Shown piece after piece: positions 1 to 5,698 of a stretch of 5,698 nucleotides of DNA. The notes beneath the pieces were generated by a model. It did no database searches. It worked only from the letters and a program-made list of their open reading frames with translations, and was not told where the DNA came from. The translations under genes and the position numbers were made by a program. The first letter of the stretch is position 1; every line of letters begins with the position of its first letter. Source of the stretch: an uncultured Phycisphaerae bacterium (GTDB taxonomy: Bacteria; Planctomycetota; Phycisphaerae; Sedimentisphaerales; Anaerohalosphaeraceae); assembly GCA_937995495.1 (NCBI GenBank), contig CALKKA010000068.1, positions 1 through 5,698 of the forward strand. The letters run 5' to 3'.

Positions 1-780
1 ATCCACACGCCCCAGATGCCGGCATCCCAAGGCATGGAAACAGGTCAGGGCCATGGCTTGTATCGTTGCGGCCAGCACCGGGTCCTCGATCGTGTCAAAC
101 AGGTATTCGGTCGTGTCGCTTTCGTATTTGGCCTGATAATCATAGAAAGCCGCCTGGCTGCAAATTTCAATGACCGGCAGGGCTTTGTCATTGACGATGC
201 CCACCGTCACTTCGCGTCCGTCGATAAACTCTTCGACCATGCAGTCGCCATAGGTCCCAAAACACTCGATCGCTTTTTTGGCTGCGGCTGCCGGATCATC
301 GGTGATTTCAATCCCGACGCTGCTGCCTTGTTTCAGCGGTTTGATAACGAATTTTGAGGCGAGTTTTTTCAGGTGATCGGTCAGCACAGACGCCGTATCA
401 TCCGTCTGAACGATGAGATGTTTCGCGATCGGAAGATGGGTATGAAAAAATGCCTGCTTGCTGAGCAGCTTATCGAAAGACTTTCGGCTGGCTTCAGAAC
501 CGGCGCCTGTAAAACAAAGTCCCTTCTCCTCCAATATTTTCTGAAGTTGGCCGTCCTCTCCAAACTGACCATGCAGAGCCAGAAAAAAAACATCGATGGA
601 TGCGTCCTCTAAAATCCCCATATCGTCCGGCGTAATATCGGATAATACAACATCCGCCCCGTCTTCAAGGAGGGCGTTATAGATATTTTGGCCGCTCTGC
701 TGGCTGACGTCGCGCTCGCTGCCGACACCGCCGGCCAAGACAGCAATTTTCAAGTTTTCAGTGCGTAATTTTTGGTTCAT
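1..780 (-). CDS. ddl: D-alanine--D-alanine ligase (Ddl), 3' end missing
   Basis: Cytoplasmic ATP-grasp ligase that joins two D-alanines to give the dipeptide MurF adds to the peptidoglycan precursor. The frame is open from an ATG at 780-778 to the window edge, giving 260 codons of a family usually near 300-320, so about 45-60 C-terminal residues are outside. Visible landmarks are the N-lobe motif AGGVGSERDVS with Glu22, ALHGQFGEDG (68-77), TGAGSEASRKSFDK (91-104), ATP-binding KPLKQGSSVG (147-156) with Ser153, FYDYQAKY (212-219) and GCRHLGRVD (252-260). By alignment from memory these match E. coli DdlB Glu15, Lys144, Ser150, Lys215-Tyr216, Arg255 and the Mg-ligand Asp257; the last visible residue is that Asp. 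Tyr at 219 (not Phe) fits D-Ala-D-Ala rather than D-Ala-D-Lac specificity. The start is 3 nt after the upstream remnant's stop. I see no clear Shine-Dalgarno, and a TTG start at codon 10 cannot be excluded. Confidence 0.96.
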   Translation of the reverse strand, partial: MNQKLRTENLKIAVLAGGVGSERDVSQQSGQNIYNALLEDGADVVLSDITPDDMGILEDASIDVFFLALHGQFGEDGQLQKILEEKGLCFTGAGSEASRKSFDKLLSKQAFFHTHLPIAKHLIVQTDDTASVLTDHLKKLASKFVIKPLKQGSSVGIEITDDPAAAAKKAIECFGTYGDCMVEEFIDGREVTVGIVNDKALPVIEICSQAAFYDYQAKYESDTTEYLFDTIEDPVLAATIQAMALTCFHALGCRHLGRVD

Positions 781-783
781 AGT

Positions 784-1069
784 TTATTGCGTAGGATCGC
801 GATCCAGGAAAACGATTCCCCGTTTAGGACCGCTGATTCTCTTTGATGTTTCCGAAAAGATCCCTCGTAATCGAAAAACGGCAGGTTCTTCTAAGTAATT
901 TCTTCTTTCACATATTTCACCTGGAATACCCATCGCATCGAGGAATAAACCTTCCATCGGATCATTAAGTTCTGAGAATGTCGCGGCGTAAAAACGATTA
1001 TTCACCAAAGGCCCCGCAATAAATTGAAACTTCTTCAGAGACTGATGGATATAAAATTAGACCGTCCAT
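784..1069 (-). pseudogene. Decayed DUF2971-like gene remnant (frameshifted, C-terminally truncated)
   Basis: Not an intact gene as read. The main frame (1008 down to the stop at 784-786) carries NNRFYAATFSELNDPMEG, which resembles the N-terminal signature of DUF2971 proteins (short nnrlyf...fNDPfE motif). The same frame continues upstream of 1008 without stop to about 1056 and reads HQSLKKFQFIAGPLV, also DUF2971-like, but meets TAA at 1057-1059. A different frame from ATG 1069-1067 reads MDGLILY; inserting two bases after that Tyr would join it to HQSLKKF and recreate the usual LYxYxSL opening. Downstream, GIFSETSKR and GPKRGIVF look like shortened versions of the family's CSlSet and HkGivi segments, after which a stop cuts off more than half of a typical 250-300 residue protein. 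GC is about 41% by hand count over 781-1080, lower than flanking core genes. DUF2971 function is not settled. The alternative is a short unrelated ORF starting at TTG 1008. The family call rests on motif memory only. Confidence 0.5.
794..805. repeat. 12-bp perfect palindrome GGATCGCGATCC upstream of ddl
   Basis: The sequence is its own reverse complement and sits 13 bases before the ddl start codon, inside the last codons of the DUF2971-like remnant. Its inner ten bases GATCGCGATC recur at 4165-4174 within murC. It could be a protein-binding site or simply reflect the local excess of GATC-type palindromes. There is no further evidence for a regulatory role. Confidence 0.3.
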
Positions 1070-1090
1070 ATAAACCCAAACTAAATAATC

Positions 1091-1897
1091 TTATTTCTGA
1101 TTCATAATCTCCAACAATGTTGGCATGATCGCGTCGGCCCAGGCCTGGTAGGCCTCTGGAGACAAATGCAGCAGATCCGGCATTGTCCGATGAGTCAGCG
1201 TACCGTCGTCTTCCAGGAAGACATCATTAATATTCAGATAATAGATTTTTTTATGGTCGTCCATCAAGGCGACCATCGAATTGGCCAGATCGTCTTTTAT
1301 CCATTGCGGATTAGGTGTTGCGTTATGATTAATGTCCGGATCAATCCGTTGTTCCACCGAACCCCGCGGAAAGATCGCCAGCAGCAGGATCTTTGTCTCC
1401 GGTAGCTTGTCATGCAGCGAGCAGACGACAGCTTCAATCCCCATTGCGATCTCTGTGGGATTGGTTCTGCCATCGGAATTATTAGTACCGATCATAACCA
1501 CAGCGGCTTTGGGATTGATGTTTTCGAGGCCACTGTTTTCCAGACGCCACAGAACATGCTGCGTTTGATCCGAATTGACACCGGCGTTAACCGGATTCCA
1601 TTGACCAAAACTGGCTTCCCAAATATCCGGCACAGTTTCCCATCCCTGGGTGATGGAATCGCCGATGAATAGAAGATCCGAATTGCCCTGACCGATTTGT
1701 TTTTTTATGTGTGCCTGACGGCTCAGCCACCACGCGTCAGTCTTGGCGACAGGATGACAGCTTACGTGATCAGAGGTTGCCAGCATGCCCGCGACACGAT
1801 CGCATACAGACTCCGGCGGGGCGCAACCAGTACCATACAATTCAATAAATACAGAAAGGGCTATCAGAAATAAATACCGCAAGCTCAGATTTCCCAT
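1091..1897 (-). CDS. Exported SGNH/GDSL hydrolase, PAF-acetylhydrolase-like
   Basis: A 268-residue serine esterase of the SGNH superfamily, closest in style to the platelet-activating-factor acetylhydrolase alpha-subunit type. All blocks are present: I block GDSITQGW with nucleophile Ser81, block II NAGVNSDQTQHVLWRLEN with oxyanion Gly106, block III MIGTNN with Asn139, and block V MPDLLHLS with Asp241 and His244 completing the triad. LLLAIFPRG (171-179) is also typical. Residues 1-24 form a basic-then-hydrophobic export signal ending YGTG before Cys25. This may be a lipobox, although Gly at -3 is not the usual Leu, so lipoprotein or plain secreted protein are both possible. The substrate is unknown; homologues are thought to remove acyl or acetyl groups from lipids or glycans. 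The ATG at 1897-1895 is supported by GAGG five bases upstream. The gene lies between murB and ddl, separated by 196 bp from murB, so it is probably an accessory insertion rather than a cell-wall biosynthesis step. Confidence 0.92.
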   Translation of the reverse strand: MGNLSLRYLFLIALSVFIELYGTGCAPPESVCDRVAGMLATSDHVSCHPVAKTDAWWLSRQAHIKKQIGQGNSDLLFIGDSITQGWETVPDIWEASFGQWNPVNAGVNSDQTQHVLWRLENSGLENINPKAAVVMIGTNNSDGRTNPTEIAMGIEAVVCSLHDKLPETKILLLAIFPRGSVEQRIDPDINHNATPNPQWIKDDLANSMVALMDDHKKIYYLNINDVFLEDDGTLTHRTMPDLLHLSPEAYQAWADAIMPTLLEIMNQK

Positions 1898-1917
1898 AGA
1901 ACCTCACATTTCCCATA
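1889..1917. repeat. 10-bp direct repeat ATTTCCCATA flanking the SGNH gene start
   Basis: ATTTCCCATA occurs at 1889-1898 and again at 1908-1917, a 19-bp period. The first copy contains the SGNH gene's start codon and the second lies just upstream of its Shine-Dalgarno GAGG. Because 19 is not a multiple of three, the ATG inside the upstream copy is out of frame with the gene. It may be a small duplication or chance. Confidence 0.4.
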
Positions 1918-2036
1918 TACCATTTTAGATCTTAACTCAGCTGCGCCCCTGAGCCTCTTTTCCAACAGAATATCAAATTGATCTCAATAATTCATGATAC
2001 CCGACCCGCTAAGCCAAGAGACTTTTGGGTGGAAGT

Positions 2037-2053
2037 CCGCTTTTCGAAAGCAG
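2037..2053. other. Small inverted repeat in the murB-SGNH gap
   Basis: CCGCTTT-TCG-AAAGCAG can fold as a 7-bp stem (one G-T wobble in one orientation) with a 3-base loop. It lies about 40 bases after murB's stop on the transcribed strand. There is no T-run after it in the murB direction, so it is not a convincing intrinsic terminator. It could be an RNA 3'-end stabiliser or part of the adjacent repeat element. Confidence 0.3.
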
Positions 2054-2058
2054 TTAAA

Positions 2059-2093
2059 AACTACGAACTCCGAAGCACCAACTACGAAATCAC
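2059..2093. repeat. Degenerate 7-bp tandem repeat (consensus AACTACG), about five units
   Basis: Reading in steps of seven from 2059, the units are AACTACG at 2059 and again at 2080, with one-mismatch AACTCCG at 2066 and more diverged units at 2073 and 2087. AACTACGAA therefore recurs exactly 21 bp apart. It sits directly against murB's stop codon (2096-2094) in a non-coding gap. Read in frame on the plus strand it gives KNYELRSTNYE, a type of spurious translation I recall from intergenic heptad repeats in several environmental bacteria, including planctomycetes. That recollection is not verified here. Function is unknown. Confidence 0.5.
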
Positions 2094-2972
2094 TCACCAT
2101 ATCTCGATCTCAGTTTCGAGTTCGACATCCAGGGTGTCTTTAACTTTGGTTTGGATCAGTTCGATCAGTTTCTTAACATCCGTGCTGGTGCATCCGGTTT
2201 CAGTGGTAATAAAGTTGGCGTGTTTTTCGCTGACCACCGCACCGCCCAGTTGCGTCCCCTTCAGTCCCGCGCGATCGATCAATGCCCCGGCACTCATCCC
2301 GCGGGGATTCTTAAAGATGCAGCCGGCGTTCTTGGTGTTCAGCGGCTGTGAGTTTTTCTTATAGATCCACACCTCCTTGACCGTTTTGAGCATGGCATCC
2401 GGATCCGACTCGGTCAATTCCATCGTCGCCTTCAGGATCACCGGAGCCGTCACATTAACCCAGCGATAATCAAAGACCAGTTCCGGTTTTTTCTTCTCGA
2501 AAATATTGCCTTCCTTGTCCATCACTGTGATGCTTTTGATCGACGAGCCGATATCACCGAGGCTGCCGCCGGCGTTCATCCGCACAGCGCCGCCGATCGA
2601 CCCGGGAATTCCGGTCAGCGCCTCCAACCCGCTCAGTCCCTTGCGAACCGAGTCCAGCACCAGTTTGTTCAGGTTCGCCCCCGCTCCCGCCAGCAGAGTG
2701 TTCCCCTCAAACTCAAACCCGCAGAATTCTTCAGAGTCCAGCTTTATCACAGCCCCCTGAACACCCTCATCCCCGATCAGCAGATTAGAGCCAAACCCCA
2801 GCAGACGCAAAGGGACCTGATTCTCGCGACATCGCAGGATCACAGTCCTGAGTTGTTCGGTTGTTTTCGGCTGAATAAAATACTCCGCCGCTCCGCCCAG
2901 CCCGTACCAGGTATGCGTGTCCAGCGGACAGTTCTCTTTAACGATCGTCTCTAAACCACTGAATATACTCAT
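2094..2972 (-). CDS. murB: UDP-N-acetylenolpyruvoylglucosamine reductase MurB (type II)
   Basis: Cytoplasmic FAD enzyme that reduces UDP-GlcNAc-enolpyruvate with NADPH to UDP-MurNAc, the substrate of MurC. The 292 residues match a short type II MurB. HTWYGLGGAAEYFIQP (20-35) opens the FAD-binding region, GFGSNLLIGDEG (59-70) and GIPGSIGGAVRMNAGG (121-136) contact FAD, and FDYRW carries Arg170 (E. coli Arg159 equivalent). NAGCIFKNP (215-223) holds Cys218 where E. coli has the proton-donating Ser229, and LETEIEI ends with Glu288 (E. coli Glu325 equivalent). Cys at this place occurs in a subset of MurB proteins and should be active. I chose ATG 2972-2970 because GGAAGG sits six bases before it; a TTG two codons upstream (2978) would abut that site. 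The start lies within the last 35 bases of murC in another frame, indicating one transcript and translational coupling. Confidence 0.98.
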   Translation of the reverse strand: MSIFSGLETIVKENCPLDTHTWYGLGGAAEYFIQPKTTEQLRTVILRCRENQVPLRLLGFGSNLLIGDEGVQGAVIKLDSEEFCGFEFEGNTLLAGAGANLNKLVLDSVRKGLSGLEALTGIPGSIGGAVRMNAGGSLGDIGSSIKSITVMDKEGNIFEKKKPELVFDYRWVNVTAPVILKATMELTESDPDAMLKTVKEVWIYKKNSQPLNTKNAGCIFKNPRGMSAGALIDRAGLKGTQLGGAVVSEKHANFITTETGCTSTDVKKLIELIQTKVKDTLDVELETEIEIW

Positions 2973-4332
2973 CTGCAACCTTCCAAATCGTTCCAGCGCC
3001 CATGGTCACAACCAGGTCGCCGTCTTTAACATGTGTCTTTAAGTGCTCAAGAATACCCGAAAATTCATTGATAAACAAGGCCTCGCAGCCCTGTTGCCCG
3101 ATCCGCTCGGCCAGCATCTGGGCGTTGACCGTACGCTTGCTCTCGGCGGTGTCCCGCACAAAATAGATTTCCGGCACGATCGTTACATCCGCCAGCTTAA
3201 AGCTTTCCGCAAAATCATCAAGCAAAAAACGGGTCCGGCTGTACTGATGCGGCTGAAAAACGCACCAGATTCGTTCCGGAGCGTACTTTTCGCGGATCGC
3301 TTTCAGCGACGCCCGGATTTCCGTGGGATGGTGTGCATAATCATCCAGAACCGTCACGCCATCGATCTTCGCCTTAAACATCAGCCGCCGGTCGATACCG
3401 GTAAACCCGCCCAGATGTTTCAGGATCGTTTCCGCGTCCAGCCCGGCATGAAGACACACAGACGTCACCGCCAGGGCATTTAAGATGTTGAACGCCCCTG
3501 CAAGGGCGATTCGGGTTCGTCCCAGCAGGGTGTTCGTGCGGTAGATATCGAATTCATAAGATCCCTCCACCAGTACCGGGTTGCGGCCGGAAATATCACA
3601 ATGCGAATCCAGCCCGTACTGGATGATGTGCGGCTCCGATTTAAATCGACGAAGCACGCGGACCGTATTCTTGTCTTGCCCGTTAGCGATCAGCACACCG
3701 CCATCCTTAACGCCGGCGGCAAATTCCGCAAACGCGTCGATGATGTCGTCCTCATCACGATAGTAATCCAGGTGGTCCTGTTCGATGTTCAGCAGGACCG
3801 CCGCATCCGGATGCAGGTTCAGAAAACTGCGGTCGTATTCACACGCTTCGGCGACAAAACAGTTCCCGTTTCCGACCCCGCTGGACCCTCCCAATTGCGG
3901 GATATCCGCCCCGACAATATAGTTGGGTTCTTGTCCCGCCTGGGCAAGCACATACGAAAGCCAGGCGCTGGTCGTGCTTTTGCCGTGCGTTCCCGCGATA
4001 GCCACGCCCGAATAGCCCTCCATTAATGCCCCCAGCATTTCGGCATATTTACGGATCGGCAGTCCCAGTTCGGAGGCCCGTGCCAGTTCCGGATTCGCCG
4101 CAGTGACCGCGGCGCTGATAACGACTTGGTCTGTATCAGGAGTGATGTTCTCCGGCCGGTGTCCGATCGCGATCACGGCCCCCAGCTGTCGCAGATTTTC
4201 AACGACCGTGCTGTCGGCCATATCCGAACCGGATACAATAGCCCCGTTTTTGATCAGGATCTTCGCCAGCCCGCTGGTCCCGATCCCCCCGATCCCGATA
4301 AAATGATATTTCGTCCCTGAAACGCCCGTCAT
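2938..4332 (-). CDS. murC: UDP-N-acetylmuramate--L-alanine ligase MurC
   Basis: Cytoplasmic ATP-dependent Mur ligase adding L-alanine to UDP-MurNAc, the first peptide residue of peptidoglycan. The 464 residues are the normal length. The N-terminal UDP-binding Rossmann domain has GIGGIG at 13-18. The central ATPase domain has the P-loop GTHGKST at 114-120, ACEYDRSF near 163-170, and NIEQDHLDYY at 182-191. The C-terminal domain has DDYAHHPTE (330-338), FQPHQYSRT (359-367) and MGAGTIW (444-450). An unusual residue is Phe281 in AGAFNILNALA, where Mur ligases normally have His-Asn. Two in-frame ATGs are possible: 4338 directly touches the ribosome site AGGGA, whereas 4332 lies six bases after it, so I prefer 4332. 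The upstream start would add Met-Ala. It is followed by overlapping murB and probably transcribed from the promoter candidate at 4371-4399. Confidence 0.98.
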   Translation of the reverse strand: MTGVSGTKYHFIGIGGIGTSGLAKILIKNGAIVSGSDMADSTVVENLRQLGAVIAIGHRPENITPDTDQVVISAAVTAANPELARASELGLPIRKYAEMLGALMEGYSGVAIAGTHGKSTTSAWLSYVLAQAGQEPNYIVGADIPQLGGSSGVGNGNCFVAEACEYDRSFLNLHPDAAVLLNIEQDHLDYYRDEDDIIDAFAEFAAGVKDGGVLIANGQDKNTVRVLRRFKSEPHIIQYGLDSHCDISGRNPVLVEGSYEFDIYRTNTLLGRTRIALAGAFNILNALAVTSVCLHAGLDAETILKHLGGFTGIDRRLMFKAKIDGVTVLDDYAHHPTEIRASLKAIREKYAPERIWCVFQPHQYSRTRFLLDDFAESFKLADVTIVPEIYFVRDTAESKRTVNAQMLAERIGQQGCEALFINEFSGILEHLKTHVKDGDLVVTMGAGTIWKVADEYIQWFRDDR

Positions 4333-4370
4333 CGCCATTCCCTATTGATTGTATAGAGTAACCAGAGCAC

Positions 4371-4399
4371 TGTATAATCCAACGGTTCGCCGCGTTCAA
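4371..4399 (-). promoter_or_regulatory. Candidate sigma70-type promoter for murC-murB
   Basis: On the minus strand, TTGAAC (4399-4394) and TATACA (4376-4371) are separated by exactly 17 bases. These match the -35 and -10 consensus at four and five of six positions respectively. The -10 ends about 38 bases before the preferred murC start, leaving room for a short leader with the AGGGA ribosome site. This suggests murC-murB can be transcribed independently of ilvD. No operator or riboswitch is evident. Confidence 0.5.
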
Positions 4400-4458
4400 G
4401 AGATATTTTATAGGCTCACACACCCCCAACGCTTACACCGAAGCAGAATGCCCACAGG

Positions 4459-5698
4459 TCAGTCGGTGACGCAGCCCTCGGAGGCCGTTTTGACATTCCG
4501 GATGAATTTATAGAGCGTTCCATGTTCAGCCTTCAACGGCAGGGGCACAAATTCAGCGCTGCGGCGGTTCAACTCATCCTCGGAGAGATCTACGCTTAAG
4601 GAATTGTCAGCGGCATCAATCGTGATAGTGTCGCCGTCTTGAAGGAGGGCGATGGGGCCCCCGTCCTGAGCTTCCGGGGTGATATGACCGACGATAAAGC
4701 CGTGGGAGCCGCCGGAGAAGCGTCCGTCAGTGATCAGGGCCACATCCTTGCCGAGACCGGCGCCCATGATGGCGGAGGTGGGGGTAAGCATCTCGGGCAT
4801 CCCGGGGCCGCCCTTGGGACCCTCATAGCGGATGACGACGACATCGCCTTTGGCGATGCCGTTTTGTTCCAGGGCTGAGAGCATCTCTTCTTCGCAGTCG
4901 AAGACCTTAGCCGGACCGGAAAAACGCAGGCCTTCCTTGCCGGTGATCTTGGCGACCGCACCGTCGGGGGCAAGATTGCCTTTCAATATCTGGATGTGAC
5001 CGGTGGACTTGATGGGGTTATCAAGCGGCATGATGATTGTCTGACCATCGGCGAGGTCGGGTTGTTCGTCGAGATTTTCGGCCAGGCTCTTGCCGGTGCA
5101 GGTGAGGCAATCACCCTTGAGCAGACCTTCTTTCAGCAGCAATTTCATCACAGCCGGAACGCCGCCGACGTTGTGAAGGTCTTCCATAACATAGCGGCCG
5201 GAGGGCTTCAGGTCGGCCAGAACCGGGACCCTGTCCGAGACACGCTGGAAGTCGTCGATGGAAAGCGGAACATCGACAGCATAGGCCATCGCTAGCAGAT
5301 GCAGAACGGCATTGGTCGAGCCGCCGAGCGCCATGATGACGACCATGGCATTCTCGAAAGCGTCCACGGTCATAATATCGCGGGGCTTGATATCCTTTTC
5401 AAGCAGGGTGCCTATCGCGGCGCCGGCGCGATAGCATTCCTCGAGTTTTTCAGGGTCCTCGGCAGGGATGGAGGAACTGTTGGGCAGAGACATGCCAAGG
5501 GCCTCGATCGCCGAGGCCATCGTGTTGGCCGTATACATGCCGCCGCAGGCACCGGCGCCGGGGATACTGTTTTGGATGATTTCTTTGCGCCTGTCTTCGT
5601 CAATATTACCGGCGATGAATTCGCCGTAGGCCTGAAAGGCCGAAACAATGTCCAGCGCCTTCCCCTGGCAGCAGCCGGCCCGGATGGTGCCGCCGTAG
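4459..5698 (-). CDS. ilvD: Dihydroxy-acid dehydratase IlvD, 5' end missing
   Basis: Iron-sulfur enzyme converting 2,3-dihydroxy-isovalerate and -methylvalerate to the 2-keto acids that precede valine, leucine and isoleucine. The frame is open from the right edge (first full codon at 5697) for 412 codons to TGA at 4461-4459. The family is about 555-560 residues, so roughly 145-150 N-terminal residues, including two of the three cluster cysteines and the carbamylated lysine region, are outside. Visible residues 1-4 are YGGT. GAGACGGMYTANTM holds the third cluster Cys at visible position 51. GGSTNAVLHLLA (125-136) follows, YEGPKGGPGMPEM (291-303) supplies metal-binding Glu, and TDGRFSGG (323-330) carries the catalytic Ser328. 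An internal ATG at 5538 is mid-motif and not the real start. It is followed by 126 bases and the murC promoter candidate; no strong terminator is visible between them, so readthrough into murC is possible. Confidence 0.98.
   Translation of the reverse strand, partial: YGGTIRAGCCQGKALDIVSAFQAYGEFIAGNIDEDRRKEIIQNSIPGAGACGGMYTANTMASAIEALGMSLPNSSSIPAEDPEKLEECYRAGAAIGTLLEKDIKPRDIMTVDAFENAMVVIMALGGSTNAVLHLLAMAYAVDVPLSIDDFQRVSDRVPVLADLKPSGRYVMEDLHNVGGVPAVMKLLLKEGLLKGDCLTCTGKSLAENLDEQPDLADGQTIIMPLDNPIKSTGHIQILKGNLAPDGAVAKITGKEGLRFSGPAKVFDCEEEMLSALEQNGIAKGDVVVIRYEGPKGGPGMPEMLTPTSAIMGAGLGKDVALITDGRFSGGSHGFIVGHITPEAQDGGPIALLQDGDTITIDAADNSLSVDLSEDELNRRSAEFVPLPLKAEHGTLYKFIRNVKTASEGCVTD

Noticed and set aside
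16..357. Plus-strand ORF of 113 codons
   Set aside because: It is antisense to the well-supported ddl frame, has no recognisable motif, and carries no promoter or ribosome site.
1083..1096. Palindrome AAATAATCTTATTT over the SGNH stop codon, considered as a terminator
   Set aside because: The stem is purely A-T with a two-base centre, too weak for an intrinsic terminator, and there is no following T-run.
1898..2000. Promoter for the SGNH gene (TAAAAT near 1925-1930 on the minus strand)
   Set aside because: There is a -10-like hexamer but no acceptable -35 at 16-18 bases, so I do not list it.
781..2093. Novel defence system or mobile element in the accessory stretch
   Set aside because: No transposase, integrase, nuclease or inverted terminal repeats are visible, and the only defence-associated candidate is a broken remnant.
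1978..2364. Plus-strand ORF of 128 codons spanning the murB 3' end and the gap
   Set aside because: It translates the heptad repeat and then the antisense of murB; KNYELRSTNYE is a typical repeat-derived spurious peptide.
3043..4026. Long plus-strand ORFs opposite murC
   Set aside because: They are shadows of murC codon bias; the minus-strand frame has every MurC motif in order.
4199..4429. Minus-strand ORF of 76 codons reaching into the ilvD-murC gap
   Set aside because: It overlaps the murC N terminus in another frame, runs across the promoter candidate and has no family-like motif.
4429..4458. Possible terminator after ilvD (GCTT...AAGC)
   Set aside because: Only a four-base stem with no T-run; not convincing.

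Overview
The window is a bacterial chromosome segment in which every recognisable gene lies on the minus strand. In transcription order (right to left) these are the C-terminal part of ilvD (dihydroxy-acid dehydratase), murC, murB, an exported SGNH/PAF-acetylhydrolase-like hydrolase, a decayed DUF2971-type remnant, and the N-terminal 260 codons of ddl (D-alanine--D-alanine ligase). Both edge genes run off the window: ilvD lacks its start and ddl lacks its end.

The organism is a diderm-like bacterium making ordinary peptidoglycan, with roughly 50-57% GC in the core genes where I hand-counted. The style of the SGNH hydrolase, the murC-murB-(x)-ddl order and an AACTACG-type heptad repeat make me lean to the Planctomycetota or another PVC-group lineage. 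This is inference from family resemblance and has only moderate-to-low confidence.

Layout: 1-780 is ddl (partial). 784-1069 is a low-GC, frameshifted and C-terminally truncated DUF2971-like remnant. 1091-1897 is the SGNH hydrolase. 1898-2093 is a 196-bp non-coding gap with a heptad repeat and a small hairpin next to murB's stop. 2094-2972 is murB, whose start overlaps the end of murC. 2938-4332 is murC. 4333-4458 is a 126-bp gap with a good sigma70-type promoter candidate for murC-murB. 4459-5698 is ilvD.

How the genes work together: MurB makes UDP-MurNAc, MurC adds L-Ala to it, and Ddl makes the D-Ala-D-Ala dipeptide that MurF later attaches. These three are consecutive or near-consecutive steps of cytoplasmic peptidoglycan precursor synthesis and normally sit together in the division and cell wall (dcw) cluster. 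Here about 1.3 kb of accessory DNA (hydrolase, remnant, repeat) separates murB from ddl, which looks like an insertion into the cluster. IlvD belongs to branched-chain amino acid synthesis and is probably only a neighbour. I see no RNA gene, CRISPR array, intact mobile element or convincing novel multi-gene system. The most unusual material is the accessory stretch 781-2093.
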